Assembly (NCBI GenBank): GCA_040219575.1
Contig: JAVJSD010000034.1
Span: forward strand, 36,662-100,661
Source: JAVJSD01 sp040219575
GTDB lineage: Bacteria > Planctomycetota > Planctomycetia > Pirellulales > Pirellulaceae
Direction: 5' to 3'
Length of the DNA stretch: 64,000 nucleotides
A program made the position numbers and the translations under genes. Below, one piece after another: positions 36,712 to 45,436 of this stretch; positions within the stretch are counted from its first letter, which is position 1, and each line of letters starts with the position of its first letter. The notes under the pieces were generated by a model, which was not told the origin of the DNA, ran no database searches, and worked only from the letters and a program-made list of their open reading frames with translations.

Positions 36712-38364
36712 CTAGCTCTCAACTGGAGTTTCAGCCTCCGTGCCTTCCAAGGACGCCGCAGCCTTATCGAGCGACAACATCCCTCCATTCGACGTCTCAA
36801 GCAGTGCATTTGCTGCTGTGAACGCCGGAACGGAAAACCGATGCGCCAAAAGTGCTACGCATCCAGAGGTTACCGCCGTAGCGAATGAACTCCCAGAATG
36901 GACAGCCGCAAGCATGTTCCGGAGCTTGAGTAAGCGAGGCTGACCACAGAGGATATTCTCTCCTGGAGCAAGTAAATGTGCAATGGGGCCGTTGTTGGGG
37001 AACGGCGTACCATCCCTGCGTGCGGCCCCAACGACCATGGCCTCTTCCGAGATCGGTGCTGATTCTTCTCCCCGGTTACCTGCCGCGACGATCGGCACGA
37101 TCTTGTAGAGCTTTGCGAGATCGATAAGGCCATCAATGGTGCGCCGGTCAACACGGCTGACGACGGCCGGATCGCACTCGATGCTCATGTTGAGAATCTG
37201 ACAACCCGCCATCGATTGTGCCGCTGCCCAGTCCAGCCCTGCCACGAGTTCTGCCGCGCCACCGGTTTCCATAAATACGTCACCGTGAAGCACTTCAGCG
37301 ATCGCTAGTTTCGCGCCAGGTGCAATACCAGGGCGAACGTGGATCGATTCCTCCAATCCAAAATCGCTCAGCGGCTGAAAAAGAAGATCGCCAACGTACT
37401 CGTCGGTAAGCCCTATGTCTCGGAGCTTCAGGCTACGTCCAGCGATGACGGTCGCCATCTTTGTCCCATGGCAAGCGGCGTCGACGCAATCGTGGGCCTT
37501 CTTGAATTGAGAAGTACCGTCTAGACGGATGTAATCGGAAACCTTTTGTTGGAGGAACGGAAGGCTTTCATCAGCACCCGAATCGAGCAAGATAATCTTT
37601 TGTCCCTCACCTGCGGATTCTCCATACCTGTGAACGTCACCGATTCCGAGTTCATTGAGGTAGCACCCATTCGGGCCTAGTTGCGTTAGAACTTGACGCA
37701 CAGAATTCGCGAGGTATGAATTGCGCAGCCATGGAATGAACCGAACGACTCGCTGATAAAAGTCCAGCGCTGCTAGGACATGCGGCCTATCTAGCAGTTG
37801 CAAGAGCCGCTCTGAAAACTGCACCTCGTCATTCATCGGTATCGCGCGGAAGAGCCGATCAACGCTCTCGACCTGCTGAAGAAATGCCGAATCCAGACCA
37901 TCGAAAACCTGAAAATCAATGGCTTGCTCTGGAATGCGGATTGGAAATGGACGAACCACGCCCGCGATTGGGGAATCCACAGAACAGCAAAACGGTGAGT
38001 CGAAGAATCGCCGCAAGGAAGATGTCGGCCCGCGCAGACCACAAACGTGCATCTTGCGGAACTCGAGGAGCGAACGCCAAGGGCTATCAGCCCCTACATG
38101 AGATTGCCACTCAGCCTGAACAGCTTTCGCCCTAGCCCTGAAACTCGTATCGAGTTGTTCGTACAGCCAATACGAGCCCGGATCAACGCTACGCAAGTTG
38201 TCGCTTGCCTGCTCCGTAACGCGGAGCACGAGGAAAACGGTTGCCGTTGGACCTTGTTGTGCCAAGTAAGCGCGTAGCTCGCTTAAAGCCTCCTTGGAAA
38301 CGGCCTCTCGAAAAAGGTCGGGCAAGGTTGTTGGTTGCTTGAGCGTGTTAGTCGCCGTCGTCAA
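36712..38364 (-). CDS. Subtilisin-like (S8) serine protease with long N-terminal region
   Basis: About 550 aa from a TTG at 38364, chosen because GAGGAG stands 6 nt upstream; an ATG at 38412 has no ribosome site and overlaps the previous gene more. The N-terminal 250 residues are helical and unassigned. The catalytic domain shows Asp261 (IILLDSGADE), His299 (ACHGTKMATVIAGR), oxyanion Asn430 (IVAAGNRGEES) and Ser493 (HSGSSFATAVTSG), so the protease looks intact. There is no signal peptide, so it is probably cytoplasmic. It overlaps the upstream small membrane-protein gene by 17 nt, making a two-gene cassette. Its role is unknown; cytoplasmic subtilases with a membrane partner would fit a proteolytic response module (inference). 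Confidence 0.82.
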   Translation of the reverse strand: MTTATNTLKQPTTLPDLFREAVSKEALSELRAYLAQQGPTATVFLVLRVTEQASDNLRSVDPGSYWLYEQLDTSFRARAKAVQAEWQSHVGADSPWRSLLEFRKMHVCGLRGPTSSLRRFFDSPFCCSVDSPIAGVVRPFPIRIPEQAIDFQVFDGLDSAFLQQVESVDRLFRAIPMNDEVQFSERLLQLLDRPHVLAALDFYQRVVRFIPWLRNSYLANSVRQVLTQLGPNGCYLNELGIGDVHRYGESAGEGQKIILLDSGADESLPFLQQKVSDYIRLDGTSQFKKAHDCVDAACHGTKMATVIAGRSLKLRDIGLTDEYVGDLLFQPLSDFGLEESIHVRPGIAPGAKLAIAEVLHGDVFMETGGAAELVAGLDWAAAQSMAGCQILNMSIECDPAVVSRVDRRTIDGLIDLAKLYKIVPIVAAGNRGEESAPISEEAMVVGAARRDGTPFPNNGPIAHLLAPGENILCGQPRLLKLRNMLAAVHSGSSFATAVTSGCVALLAHRFSVPAFTAANALLETSNGGMLSLDKAAASLEGTEAETPVES

Positions 38365-38848
38365 GATCTTCTCCTCGGCCGAGTGACTCGGTTGCGGTCG
38401 CCGCCAATGCAAGTTGCTGGTTGCTGCGAAATAGAAGCGGCGTCAGATACGTCCAGGCAACGACCAGTATCAGGCCCCAGTGGGGATAATATGCTCCAAA
38501 GACGCTTTCGACGAGGATGCCATCAAGTGTGTACACCCAAATCAAAAACGAGATTGCAGAAACCGTGACTGCCCTCCAATCAGGACCAACGTTGCGGTCC
38601 GGATCGCGACTGAAGACAGCGCGATTCACAATGAGCAAAACGATCGCAACAAATGGCCAAACAAAAATCGCCCAACTCCCTTTGGGAATCGTGCTTGCGA
38701 TTGGGGGATACACAGCGACAATCTCGGCAGGTATCAGCCGCATTAGCCGATCGAAATACTTGCGAATCGCGGGGTCTTCACTGGGGGCTTTCGCTGCGCG
38801 AAAGCCTGCACTGCCTGGTGTCCCGGATACCCGGTATGGTGCAAGCAT
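38348..38848 (-). CDS. Three-helix membrane protein coupled to the S8 protease
   Basis: 166 aa. A soluble N-terminus with YFDRLMRLIPAEIVAVY leads into hydrophobic segments at about 57-75, 94-112 and 124-140. An acidic tail (GRGEDLDDGD) follows. The shape is shared by small uncharacterised bacterial membrane proteins. Its end contains the ribosome site and TTG start of the protease, so translation is coupled. It may anchor or regulate the protease. Confidence 0.6.
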   Translation of the reverse strand: MLAPYRVSGTPGSAGFRAAKAPSEDPAIRKYFDRLMRLIPAEIVAVYPPIASTIPKGSWAIFVWPFVAIVLLIVNRAVFSRDPDRNVGPDWRAVTVSAISFLIWVYTLDGILVESVFGAYYPHWGLILVVAWTYLTPLLFRSNQQLALAATATESLGRGEDLDDGD

Positions 38849-39023
38849 TGTCTCGATACCCGCCTATCCCCAAGATTGCCGATCTGCCACATTCCCCAAG
38901 AATGGCGGACATTGTAGCAACTCGCGTCGCCCAGACAAGCTTTTTGGCGAAAGTGATCTAAACGATAGCGCACTTATACTCTGGATGTTCGAAGCTCGCT
39001 CCTCCGGTGTCAGCTGTTTGTCG

Positions 39024-39437
39024 CTATTTGTCGCGACCAACTTTGAAGACACCCTTTGCTAATTCGCCTAAACGTGAAGCTTCTTCGGCTCCTGGAGCCA
39101 GCTGGGGGTGGCGCCGCTCGCTCGCCGGAAAAACGCGGTCGCCGTACCAGCCGGTCAGGCGATGCAGCAGGCGATCGTACTGATCGCGATCCACCAGCCC
39201 GTTCTCGTGCCACGTCTTCAGGGCGGTCAACTTCCTGGTCATCGCGTACTCGGAGGACGCATAGAGGTACAACGGTCCGATGGGGATGAAAAAGCCGAAC
39301 GCAAACGCCGTCCACGGGTCAAGGTCGTGGATCGCAGGGACGACCAACGCCGCCAATGCGCCGGTCGTCAGCCCAACAGCCGAGTAGATCGACGTGAGCG
39401 CCGATAGTTTGACCGCACTGTCCGCAAGATTAGCCAT
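39024..39437 (-). CDS. Small membrane protein (two hydrophobic segments)
   Basis: 137 aa from ATG 39437; AGGGG is upstream at about 8 nt. Two membrane segments (about 15-36, GLTTGALAALVVPAI; and about 43-60, FAFGFFIPIGPLYLYA) are followed by a charged cytoplasmic tail with RKLTALKTWHENGLVDRDQY. The last part resembles a short SHOCT-like motif (LTALKxxHENGLxxxxxY). The start overlaps the stop of a short upstream frame (ATGGCTAA). Function unknown. Confidence 0.55.
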   Translation of the reverse strand: MANLADSAVKLSALTSIYSAVGLTTGALAALVVPAIHDLDPWTAFAFGFFIPIGPLYLYASSEYAMTRKLTALKTWHENGLVDRDQYDRLLHRLTGWYGDRVFPASERRHPQLAPGAEEASRLGELAKGVFKVGRDK

Positions 39438-39611
39438 GCTTCGGCCCCTTTGCGTGCGTGACGCCGTTATTGTCCGCGAAGGACGATACGATAGCGAAGC
39501 CGAAGATCGCGATCGCGGTGGCGACCAGGAATCCGGCCCAGCCAAAACCTTCCCAAACAGTCGAAGAGATCCAGGCGCCGATCGCTCCCAGCACCATGGC
39601 GTGGGGCACGA
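39430..39611 (-). CDS. Short membrane peptide overlapping the next gene
   Basis: An open minus-strand frame contains VPHAMVLGAIGAWISSTVWE, then GFGWAGFLVATAIAIFGFAI, and ends with a TAA that overlaps the following ATG. The frame continues upstream to the TAG ending the GAF fragment, without a clear ATG before the Met in PHAMVL; a GTG at about 39611 is a possible start. It could be a small two-helix membrane protein or a decayed piece of a larger one. Confidence 0.4.
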
Positions 39612-39684
39612 ACGAATGTTGCTGATCGAGTCGAACGCTACGGAATCCGCTGAGGACGTGATCCGCAAGCGACTGTCCAAGCCG

Positions 39685-40533
39685 CTACGATGCCCGCGGC
39701 AAGTTCAGCAGCGTTACGGGCCCCCGCAGAAGCGACTGGTACTCCAGGGCGTTCGCGAGCGCTAAACTGCTGTGTTCGCGGGCGAATTCGGCTCGCATGT
39801 CGGTCACAGAAACCTCGCTGCCCGGAGCGAAGTTCTCGACGACCAGCGCCCCGATCACGTCGCCGCATCGGTCCAGACGTCGTCCGGCCGGTTTGCGAAT
39901 CGGCAACACCGCGAGTGCAGTTGCGCCCGACTCCTCGAGGTAGTTGCGTGCTGCGCGAGCAAGCGTTGGATTCACGTCGTTCGGCCGCACCGAAATCTCC
40001 AGCGGTTCGCCTGTGTCACAAACGATACCCGCCAGCTTGCGCATCGCGATCACCAAGGCGGATCGGCGCTCTATCAGATCCTGGCCGCTGACGGCCTGGA
40101 TCTCGCAGTTGCCAATCTTGACCAGCGCCAGACTTAACCTGTCGCATGCCAACAGACGCCTCCCCTCGTCGGCGATCGTCCGGGCCGTTCGAAGGAGATC
40201 CAGACTGCCGTGAACCTCGCTACTGAAGATGTTGACCTGCCGCCACGTCGACTGCTGGTCACGGCCGCTGCGCAGCTTGTCACCTTTGAGCCAGTCGCTG
40301 GCCAGTTCCGCCATCTGGACGAGGAACCAGAGGTAGCCGCGCTGCGCTGAGGGCTGCGTATCGGCACGCTGAAAGATCTCCACGACTCCCTCGACGCCGT
40401 CCTGGTCGGCAAGTGTTGCGAAGACCAGGAGGTTGGGAGTTGGATTCGCAATTTCAACTTCGCGAAGACTCGAATCCGGATTCAGCAACAACGGTTCACC
40501 TCTGTGGGCGACGTACTCGATTAGGCTCCCACC
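39685..40533 (-). pseudogene. GAF-domain fragment of an HlyD/adaptor-type secretion protein
   Basis: The frame reads a GAF-like region found at the N-terminus of planctomycete membrane-fusion (HlyD-like) proteins: VEIFQRADTQPSAQRGYLWF, LARTARTIADEGRRLLACDR-like helix, QAVSGQDLIERRSALVIAMR, DVIGALVVENFAPG, LALANALEYQSLL. It starts without a good codon at a junction near 40533 (GSLIEYVAHRGEPLLLNPDS) and ends at TAG 39685. The expected transmembrane, lipoyl and beta-barrel parts are missing, so this is a truncated remnant, though the frame itself is open. Confidence 0.5.
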
Positions 40534-40539
40534 TCGAGT

Positions 40540-40993
40540 AGAGTTTCAATTCGCCGGCCTTGTGTTTCTCGATCAACCGTCGCGCCTTGCTGGCCAGTGA
40601 TGCTCGCGTCGCCAGCGTCACGCCCTGCAACTTTGCGTCGGCGGCCGGCGGCGGGTGCGTCACCATCTCCATGTTCGTCATCCTGTGCCAGAGCAGGGCC
40701 ATCGCCCGTTCGAACGGACCTCCGTCCCCAACGGGGAGATCCTTGGTCAAGTCTCCCCACAGCAGCTTGAGTTCCTTTTCGAGGAGCGACATCAAGGCCG
40801 GCCGTTTGACGTCGCCCTCAGCGTTCTTGGGAGCGTCCGAGGCTTTGGCGGCGAGACGAAGAATCTCGTTGTTGCACATCCGTTCGACGAAGTGTCCGCG
40901 GCCGATCTCCTCGGATAGGACTTCCGAGTAGGCGCGTCCCTGGCCGGTGACGTATTTTAGCCCGATGCGCGACGGCACCTCCTGGGCGATCAC
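40540..40993 (-). pseudogene. Fragment, possibly of a phage primase/helicase or similar
   Basis: Open minus frame beginning GTG at 40993 with AGGAG directly abutting. It reads VPSRIGLKYVTGQGRAYSEV, EEIGRGHFVERMCNNEIL, LMSLLEKELKLLWGDL, then FERAMALLWHRMTNMEMVTH. It is helical and protein-like but ends by fusing to the GAF fragment. I cannot name the family. It follows the 40997-41430 fragment after one stop codon and may once have been part of the same gene. Confidence 0.3.
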
Positions 40994-40996
40994 CTC

Positions 40997-41430
40997 CTAC
41001 ACGGTCGGCCCGCCGTCAGACTTCGACGTCAGCCGCTGCTGTGCTTCGACCAGAATCGCGGCGACCAGGGCGTCTGCGTCCTCACGACGCTCATTGCCCG
41101 CGTGGCGCATGATGGCGGCAACGACGGCCTTTCGGTTGCTCGCTGCGTCGGTGAGCTTAAGGACATCCATCGTGCGGCCGTCGACCTTGATCGTCAGGGG
41201 CACGGTCAGTTTGGCGGCAGTCTGCCTGGCGATCCCCGGCACGACCTCGACGCTGCCGACGGTGTGTCGCGTTGGCGTCCGGCTCCGACCGAGCTCCAGA
41301 AGCGTCGTGATCTTGCCGCGGTACGCGCACCCCTCGCAGTGTTCGCTGCCAAGTTGCCCAGCGATGTATTCACAGGTGTGCGGCCCGGTCGTTTCGAGCG
41401 CGTGCTTGATCGTCGATCTCGCCGTGCAGG
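40997..41430 (-). pseudogene. Fragment with a Cys4-type knuckle, replication-protein-like
   Basis: The minus frame reads HALETTGPHTCEYIAGQLGS, then EHCEGCAYRGKITTLLELG. The spacing of cysteines (C...C-x-x-C) and the surrounding words resemble the zinc segment of some phage/plasmid primase-helicase proteins. It is joined to a second piece (KLTVPLTIKVDGRTMDVLKL, then RREDADALVAAILVEAQQRL) ending at TAG 40997. No proper start. Best read as joined gene fragments. Confidence 0.35.
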
Positions 41431-41525
41431 AACTCGGCGCCGAGCAGCGCCAGCACCATCTGCGCCTCGATTTCCTCCATCGAGACGTCGTCCGCGAACT
41501 CGTAGCGGTAGACCTCGGACTGCAT
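41424..41525 (-). pseudogene. 5' stub of a small conserved mobile-element gene
   Basis: ATG 41525 begins MQSEVYRYEFADDVSMEEIE and continues AQMVLALLGAEFLHGEIDD, which reads like the first half of a small acidic protein common in planctomycete mobile elements. After about 37 codons the sequence passes into the Cys-rich fragment in a different frame. The second half is missing. Confidence 0.4.
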
Positions 41526-41884
41526 GCGAATCTCCTGGTGTGTGATGAAAGCCCTACTTATCTATTACCCGGGAGGCGCCCCTGATGACGGATCGACTAG
41601 CGGTATTCGTCGAGCCCAGCGTCCTCGAATGGAGCCGGGGCCGTTCCGCGGATCGGCGTCATCCGCCGTAAACCGCTTAAAATCAGGGGGTTGCGACACA
41701 TCCGGAACTCTGCCAAAATGTTGCGAAATGGCGTAGAATGACGCCCTACTGGTGTCAATGACACCTTCTCAAGTCTCATCGCGAATCAGTCGCAACGTTG
41801 GGTGTGTGAAGCACTTGGTTTACCGAGGAGTTCGCAACGCTACCAGGCGAAGCACGGCAGTGATGAGGAAGAGCAGCGAACTCG
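41526..41884. other. 359-bp intergenic leader of the defence operon
   Basis: No gene recognised. It contains a possible promoter (TTGCGA 41691-41696, 17 nt, CAAAAT 41714-41719) and a palindrome at 41751-41765. GGAAGAG near 41869 is a plausible though distant ribosome site for the GTG at 41885. Confidence 0.4.
41751..41765. promoter_or_regulatory. Perfect palindrome, candidate operator
   Basis: GGTGTCA-A-TGACACC is a perfect 7-bp inverted repeat with a 1-nt spacer, 120 nt before the helicase start and about 30 nt downstream of the best -10-like box. Size and symmetry fit a homodimeric regulator site; no dedicated regulator gene is next to it. Confidence 0.4.
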
Positions 41885-44800
41885 GTGTCTTTAGTCAGAA
41901 TCGGCTGGATACTTGAGGCGCAGGGCGTGGCTCGCTTGAACGACATCACCAAAGGGGCGTCCGTCAGAGGAATCCTGCCCGACTGCCTGGTCACGATCGT
42001 TGACGTCAAATGGCATGGTGAGGACGTCGTCGAGGCGATCTATAAGGGCCCGAGCGGCTCGCTCGGCAACGAGCTTCTGTTTCGCGATCGCGAACCCACG
42101 CTCGAAATCGTCGAAGCGGGCCGGCCTTGGAGCTTCACGGGCGACGGCGATCTGCTCCGGCTCGTTTCCGAAGCTCACCGCATCCGCCTGGCGTACCTCT
42201 TCGACCCCGTGCTCGCTGTACACACGTCGCTGGTCGAACCGCTGCCGCACCAGATCACTGCGGTCTACGAGGAGATGCTCACCCGCCAACCGTTGCGGTT
42301 CTTGCTGGCCGACGACCCCGGCGCCGGCAAGACGATCATGGCGGGGTTGTTCATCAAGGAACTGCTGATACGTGGCGACCTGCGGCGCTGCATGATCGTG
42401 GCCCCGGGCAACCTCGTCGAGCAATGGCAGGACGAACTCTACGAAAAGTTCCAACTGCCGTTCGAAATCATGACGAACGACAAATTCGAGTCAGCCCGCA
42501 CAGGAAACTGGTTCGAAGAGAACCCGCTCGTAATCTGTCGACTCGACAAGCTCAGTCGCAACGAACTCGTCCAGGAAAAGCTCGGCGTCACCGACTGGGA
42601 CTTGGTCGTCGTCGACGAGGCCCACAAGATGTCGGCCTCCTACTTCTCCAGCGAAATCAAGGAAACCAAGCGCTACAAGCTCGGCAAGTCGCTCTCTGGC
42701 CTGGCGCGTCATTTCCTGCTGATGTCGGCCACTCCGCATAACGGCAAGGAGGAAGACTTCCAACTGTTCATGGCGCTCTTGGACGGCGATCGATTCGAAG
42801 GCCGATTCCGTGACGGAGTTCATGTGAGCGACAACAGCGACATGATGCGCCGCATGGTCAAGGAACAGCTCGTCAAGTTCGACGAAACGCCGCTGTTTCC
42901 AGAACGGAGGGCCTACACCGTCAACTATCCGCTCTCGAACGAGGAAGCGGCGCTTTACAAGGGCGTCAGCGACTACGTCCGCGACGAATTCAACCGGGCC
43001 GACGCCCTCCAGAACGACGGCCGCAAGGGCACGGTCGGCTTTGCTCTGACCATCCTGCAGCGTCGTCTCGCTTCCTCGCCGGAAGCCATCTACCAGTCGC
43101 TCCGTCGGCGCAGAGAACGACTCGAAAAGCGGCTGCGTGAAGAAAAGCTGCTCAAGCGCGGCGCAATGGCGCAGCTCGACGACGCCCCCTCGTTGCCCAC
43201 GCTCCGCGACGACGACGATATCCTCGACTTCGAGGATTCACCCGGCGATGAGTTCGAATCTCAGGAAGAAAGCATCGTCGATCAGGCAACGGCCGCCCGC
43301 ACAGTGGCCGAACTGGAGCTAGAGGTTCAATGCGTCCAGCGATTGGAGGCGGCCGCCGAACAGGTACGCCGCAGCGGGGCCGACAAGAAGTGGGAGCAGC
43401 TCTCGTCGCTGCTGCAAGACAACGAGCACATGTTCGACCCGCACGGGCATCGACGCAAGCTGGTGATTTTCACCGAACACCGCGACACGCTCACCTACCT
43501 TACAGAGCGAATTCGCACTCTGCTGGGCTCCCATGAAGCCGTCGTCACCATCAGTGGCGGCATGCTGCGCGAGGAACGCCGTGACGCTCAGAACCGGTTC
43601 ACGCAGAATCGCGAAACGCTCGTGCTGGTCGCCACGGACGCCGCGGGCGAAGGCATCAATCTGCAACGCGCCCACCTGATGGTCAACTACGATCTGCCTT
43701 GGAACCCCAATCGATTGGAGCAGCGTTTCGGCCGCATCCACCGCATCGGGCAAACCGAGGTCTGCCATTTATGGAACCTCGTCGCTTCCGAAACCCGCGA
43801 AGGCGACGTCTTCCGGCGGCTGCTGGAAAAGCTCGAAATCGAACGCAAGGCGCTGGGCGGCGCTGTTTTCGACGTGCTGGGCCGATCCATTGAGGGCCGG
43901 GAACTGCGGCAACTGCTCGTCGAAGCCATCCGCTACAGCGACCTACCTGAAGTCCGTAACCGCATCTTCGAACGCATCGACGCCGCACTCGATCATCAAC
44001 GGTTCGCCGAACTGATCGAAGACCGGGCGCTGGCGCATGAGACGATGGACTCCAGCCGCATCCGCAAGATCCGCAACGAGATGGAACGGGCCAACGCCCG
44101 ACGCCTTCAACCGCATTTCATTTCCGCTTTCTTTCGCGACGCCTTCGCGCACCTTGGCGGAACGATTCGGGAGCGTGAGCCGAAACGGTACGAGATCACG
44201 CGAGTGCCGGCCGTCGTTCGCAATCGAGACCGTGTGCTCGGCACGCGGGAAACGGTGCTCACCAAGTACGAGCGAGTCACCTTCGAGAAAACGCTGATCC
44301 ATACGCCGGGCAAGCCTCAAGCCGCCTTCATCTGCCCCGGCCATCCCCTGCTCGACTCGACCATCGACCTCATCCTCCAGCGGCATCGCGACTTGCTCAA
44401 GCAAGGCGCCGTGCTCATCAACGACGACGATCCAGACGAAGAAGTCCGCGCGCTGTTTTACCTCGAACACGCCATTCAAGACGCCCGCACGAATGCCGAC
44501 GGCAGCCGCCGCGTGGTCAGCCGTCAGATGCAATTCGTGTCGATCGACCGCGAGAACAATGTCCAGCAGAGCGGGTACGCGCCCTATCTCGACTATCGAG
44601 CCTCCACGCAGGAAGAACAACAGCTTGTCAAAGACGTGCTCAATGAAGAATGGCTCACCCGCGATCTGGAACAACGCGCCGTCTCCTACGCCATCTCGCA
44701 GCTCGTGCCCCAGCACTTCCAGGAGATCCGCAGCCGCAAGGAACAACTGGTCGAGAAGACACGGCAAGCGGTGCGCGATCGTCTGACGAAGGAAATCACC

Positions 44801-45436
44801 TATTGGGATCACCGGGCGCAGGAACTCAAGGCCCGCGAGGAGGCGGGGCAGAAGCCCAAGCTGAACTCCACCAAAGCCCAGGCCCGGGCCGACGACCTCG
44901 ACGCCCGCTTGCAAAAGCGCCTCCAAGAACTCGATCAGGAGCGTCAGCTTTCGCCGCTGCCGCCGCATGCCATCGGCGGAGCGCTGGTTGTGCCGGCCGG
45001 CCTGCTCCGCAAGTTGCGCGGAGAAGCCTTCGTCGAGCCCGATCAGCAGGCGCGCGAGACCAAACGCATCGAGCTGCTCGCCATGGACGCGGTCATGCAA
45101 GCCGAACGCGCCCTGGGCCACGATCCTAACGACATTTCGACCGAGAACCGCGGCTACGACATCGAATCGATCGACGGCCAAACCGGCCGCCTGCGTTTCC
45201 TGGAAGTCAAAGGCCGCGTCGTCGGCGCCGACACCGTAACCGTGACGCGCAACGAAGTCGTCACCGGCATCAACTCCGCCGAGAGCTTCATCCTGACGAT
45301 CGTTCTTGTCGACGGCGAGACCGCCCACACGCCCGCCTACATCCGCGAACCCTTCGAACGCGAGCCCGATTTTCACGTTACCAGCGTCAATTACAAGCTC
45401 CGCGAACTCCTTGACCGTGGAGGCCACCCGTCATGA
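41885..45436 (+). CDS. SNF2-type helicase with C-terminal DUF3883 domain
   Basis: 1183 aa from GTG 41885. An SF2/SNF2 core has Walker A DDPGAGKT (143-150), DEAH at 244-247, motif III MSATPHNGKE, and a C-terminal helicase half with VFTEHRDTLTYLTERI-like, TDAAGEGINLQRAHLMVNYD and NPNRLEQRFGRIHRIGQ. A helical linker leads to a DUF3883 domain near the end (ENRGYDIESID, LRFLEVKGR, VTVTRNEV), a nuclease-fold-related domain common in defence helicases. DNA translocation on foreign DNA is the expected role. It is the first gene of an eight-gene plus-strand operon, and its stop overlaps the HD gene start (ATGA). Helicases of this type accompany DUF1156 methylase and DUF499 ATPase genes in defence islands. 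Confidence 0.9.
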   Translation: MSLVRIGWILEAQGVARLNDITKGASVRGILPDCLVTIVDVKWHGEDVVEAIYKGPSGSLGNELLFRDREPTLEIVEAGRPWSFTGDGDLLRLVSEAHRIRLAYLFDPVLAVHTSLVEPLPHQITAVYEEMLTRQPLRFLLADDPGAGKTIMAGLFIKELLIRGDLRRCMIVAPGNLVEQWQDELYEKFQLPFEIMTNDKFESARTGNWFEENPLVICRLDKLSRNELVQEKLGVTDWDLVVVDEAHKMSASYFSSEIKETKRYKLGKSLSGLARHFLLMSATPHNGKEEDFQLFMALLDGDRFEGRFRDGVHVSDNSDMMRRMVKEQLVKFDETPLFPERRAYTVNYPLSNEEAALYKGVSDYVRDEFNRADALQNDGRKGTVGFALTILQRRLASSPEAIYQSLRRRRERLEKRLREEKLLKRGAMAQLDDAPSLPTLRDDDDILDFEDSPGDEFESQEESIVDQATAARTVAELELEVQCVQRLEAAAEQVRRSGADKKWEQLSSLLQDNEHMFDPHGHRRKLVIFTEHRDTLTYLTERIRTLLGSHEAVVTISGGMLREERRDAQNRFTQNRETLVLVATDAAGEGINLQRAHLMVNYDLPWNPNRLEQRFGRIHRIGQTEVCHLWNLVASETREGDVFRRLLEKLEIERKALGGAVFDVLGRSIEGRELRQLLVEAIRYSDLPEVRNRIFERIDAALDHQRFAELIEDRALAHETMDSSRIRKIRNEMERANARRLQPHFISAFFRDAFAHLGGTIREREPKRYEITRVPAVVRNRDRVLGTRETVLTKYERVTFEKTLIHTPGKPQAAFICPGHPLLDSTIDLILQRHRDLLKQGAVLINDDDPDEEVRALFYLEHAIQDARTNADGSRRVVSRQMQFVSIDRENNVQQSGYAPYLDYRASTQEEQQLVKDVLNEEWLTRDLEQRAVSYAISQLVPQHFQEIRSRKEQLVEKTRQAVRDRLTKEITYWDHRAQELKAREEAGQKPKLNSTKAQARADDLDARLQKRLQELDQERQLSPLPPHAIGGALVVPAGLLRKLRGEAFVEPDQQARETKRIELLAMDAVMQAERALGHDPNDISTENRGYDIESIDGQTGRLRFLEVKGRVVGADTVTVTRNEVVTGINSAESFILTIVLVDGETAHTPAYIREPFEREPDFHVTSVNYKLRELLDRGGHPS

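Noticed and set aside
43943..45427. A 494-codon minus-strand frame opposite the helicase
   Set aside because: Antisense shadow of the helicase C-terminal half; no family features.
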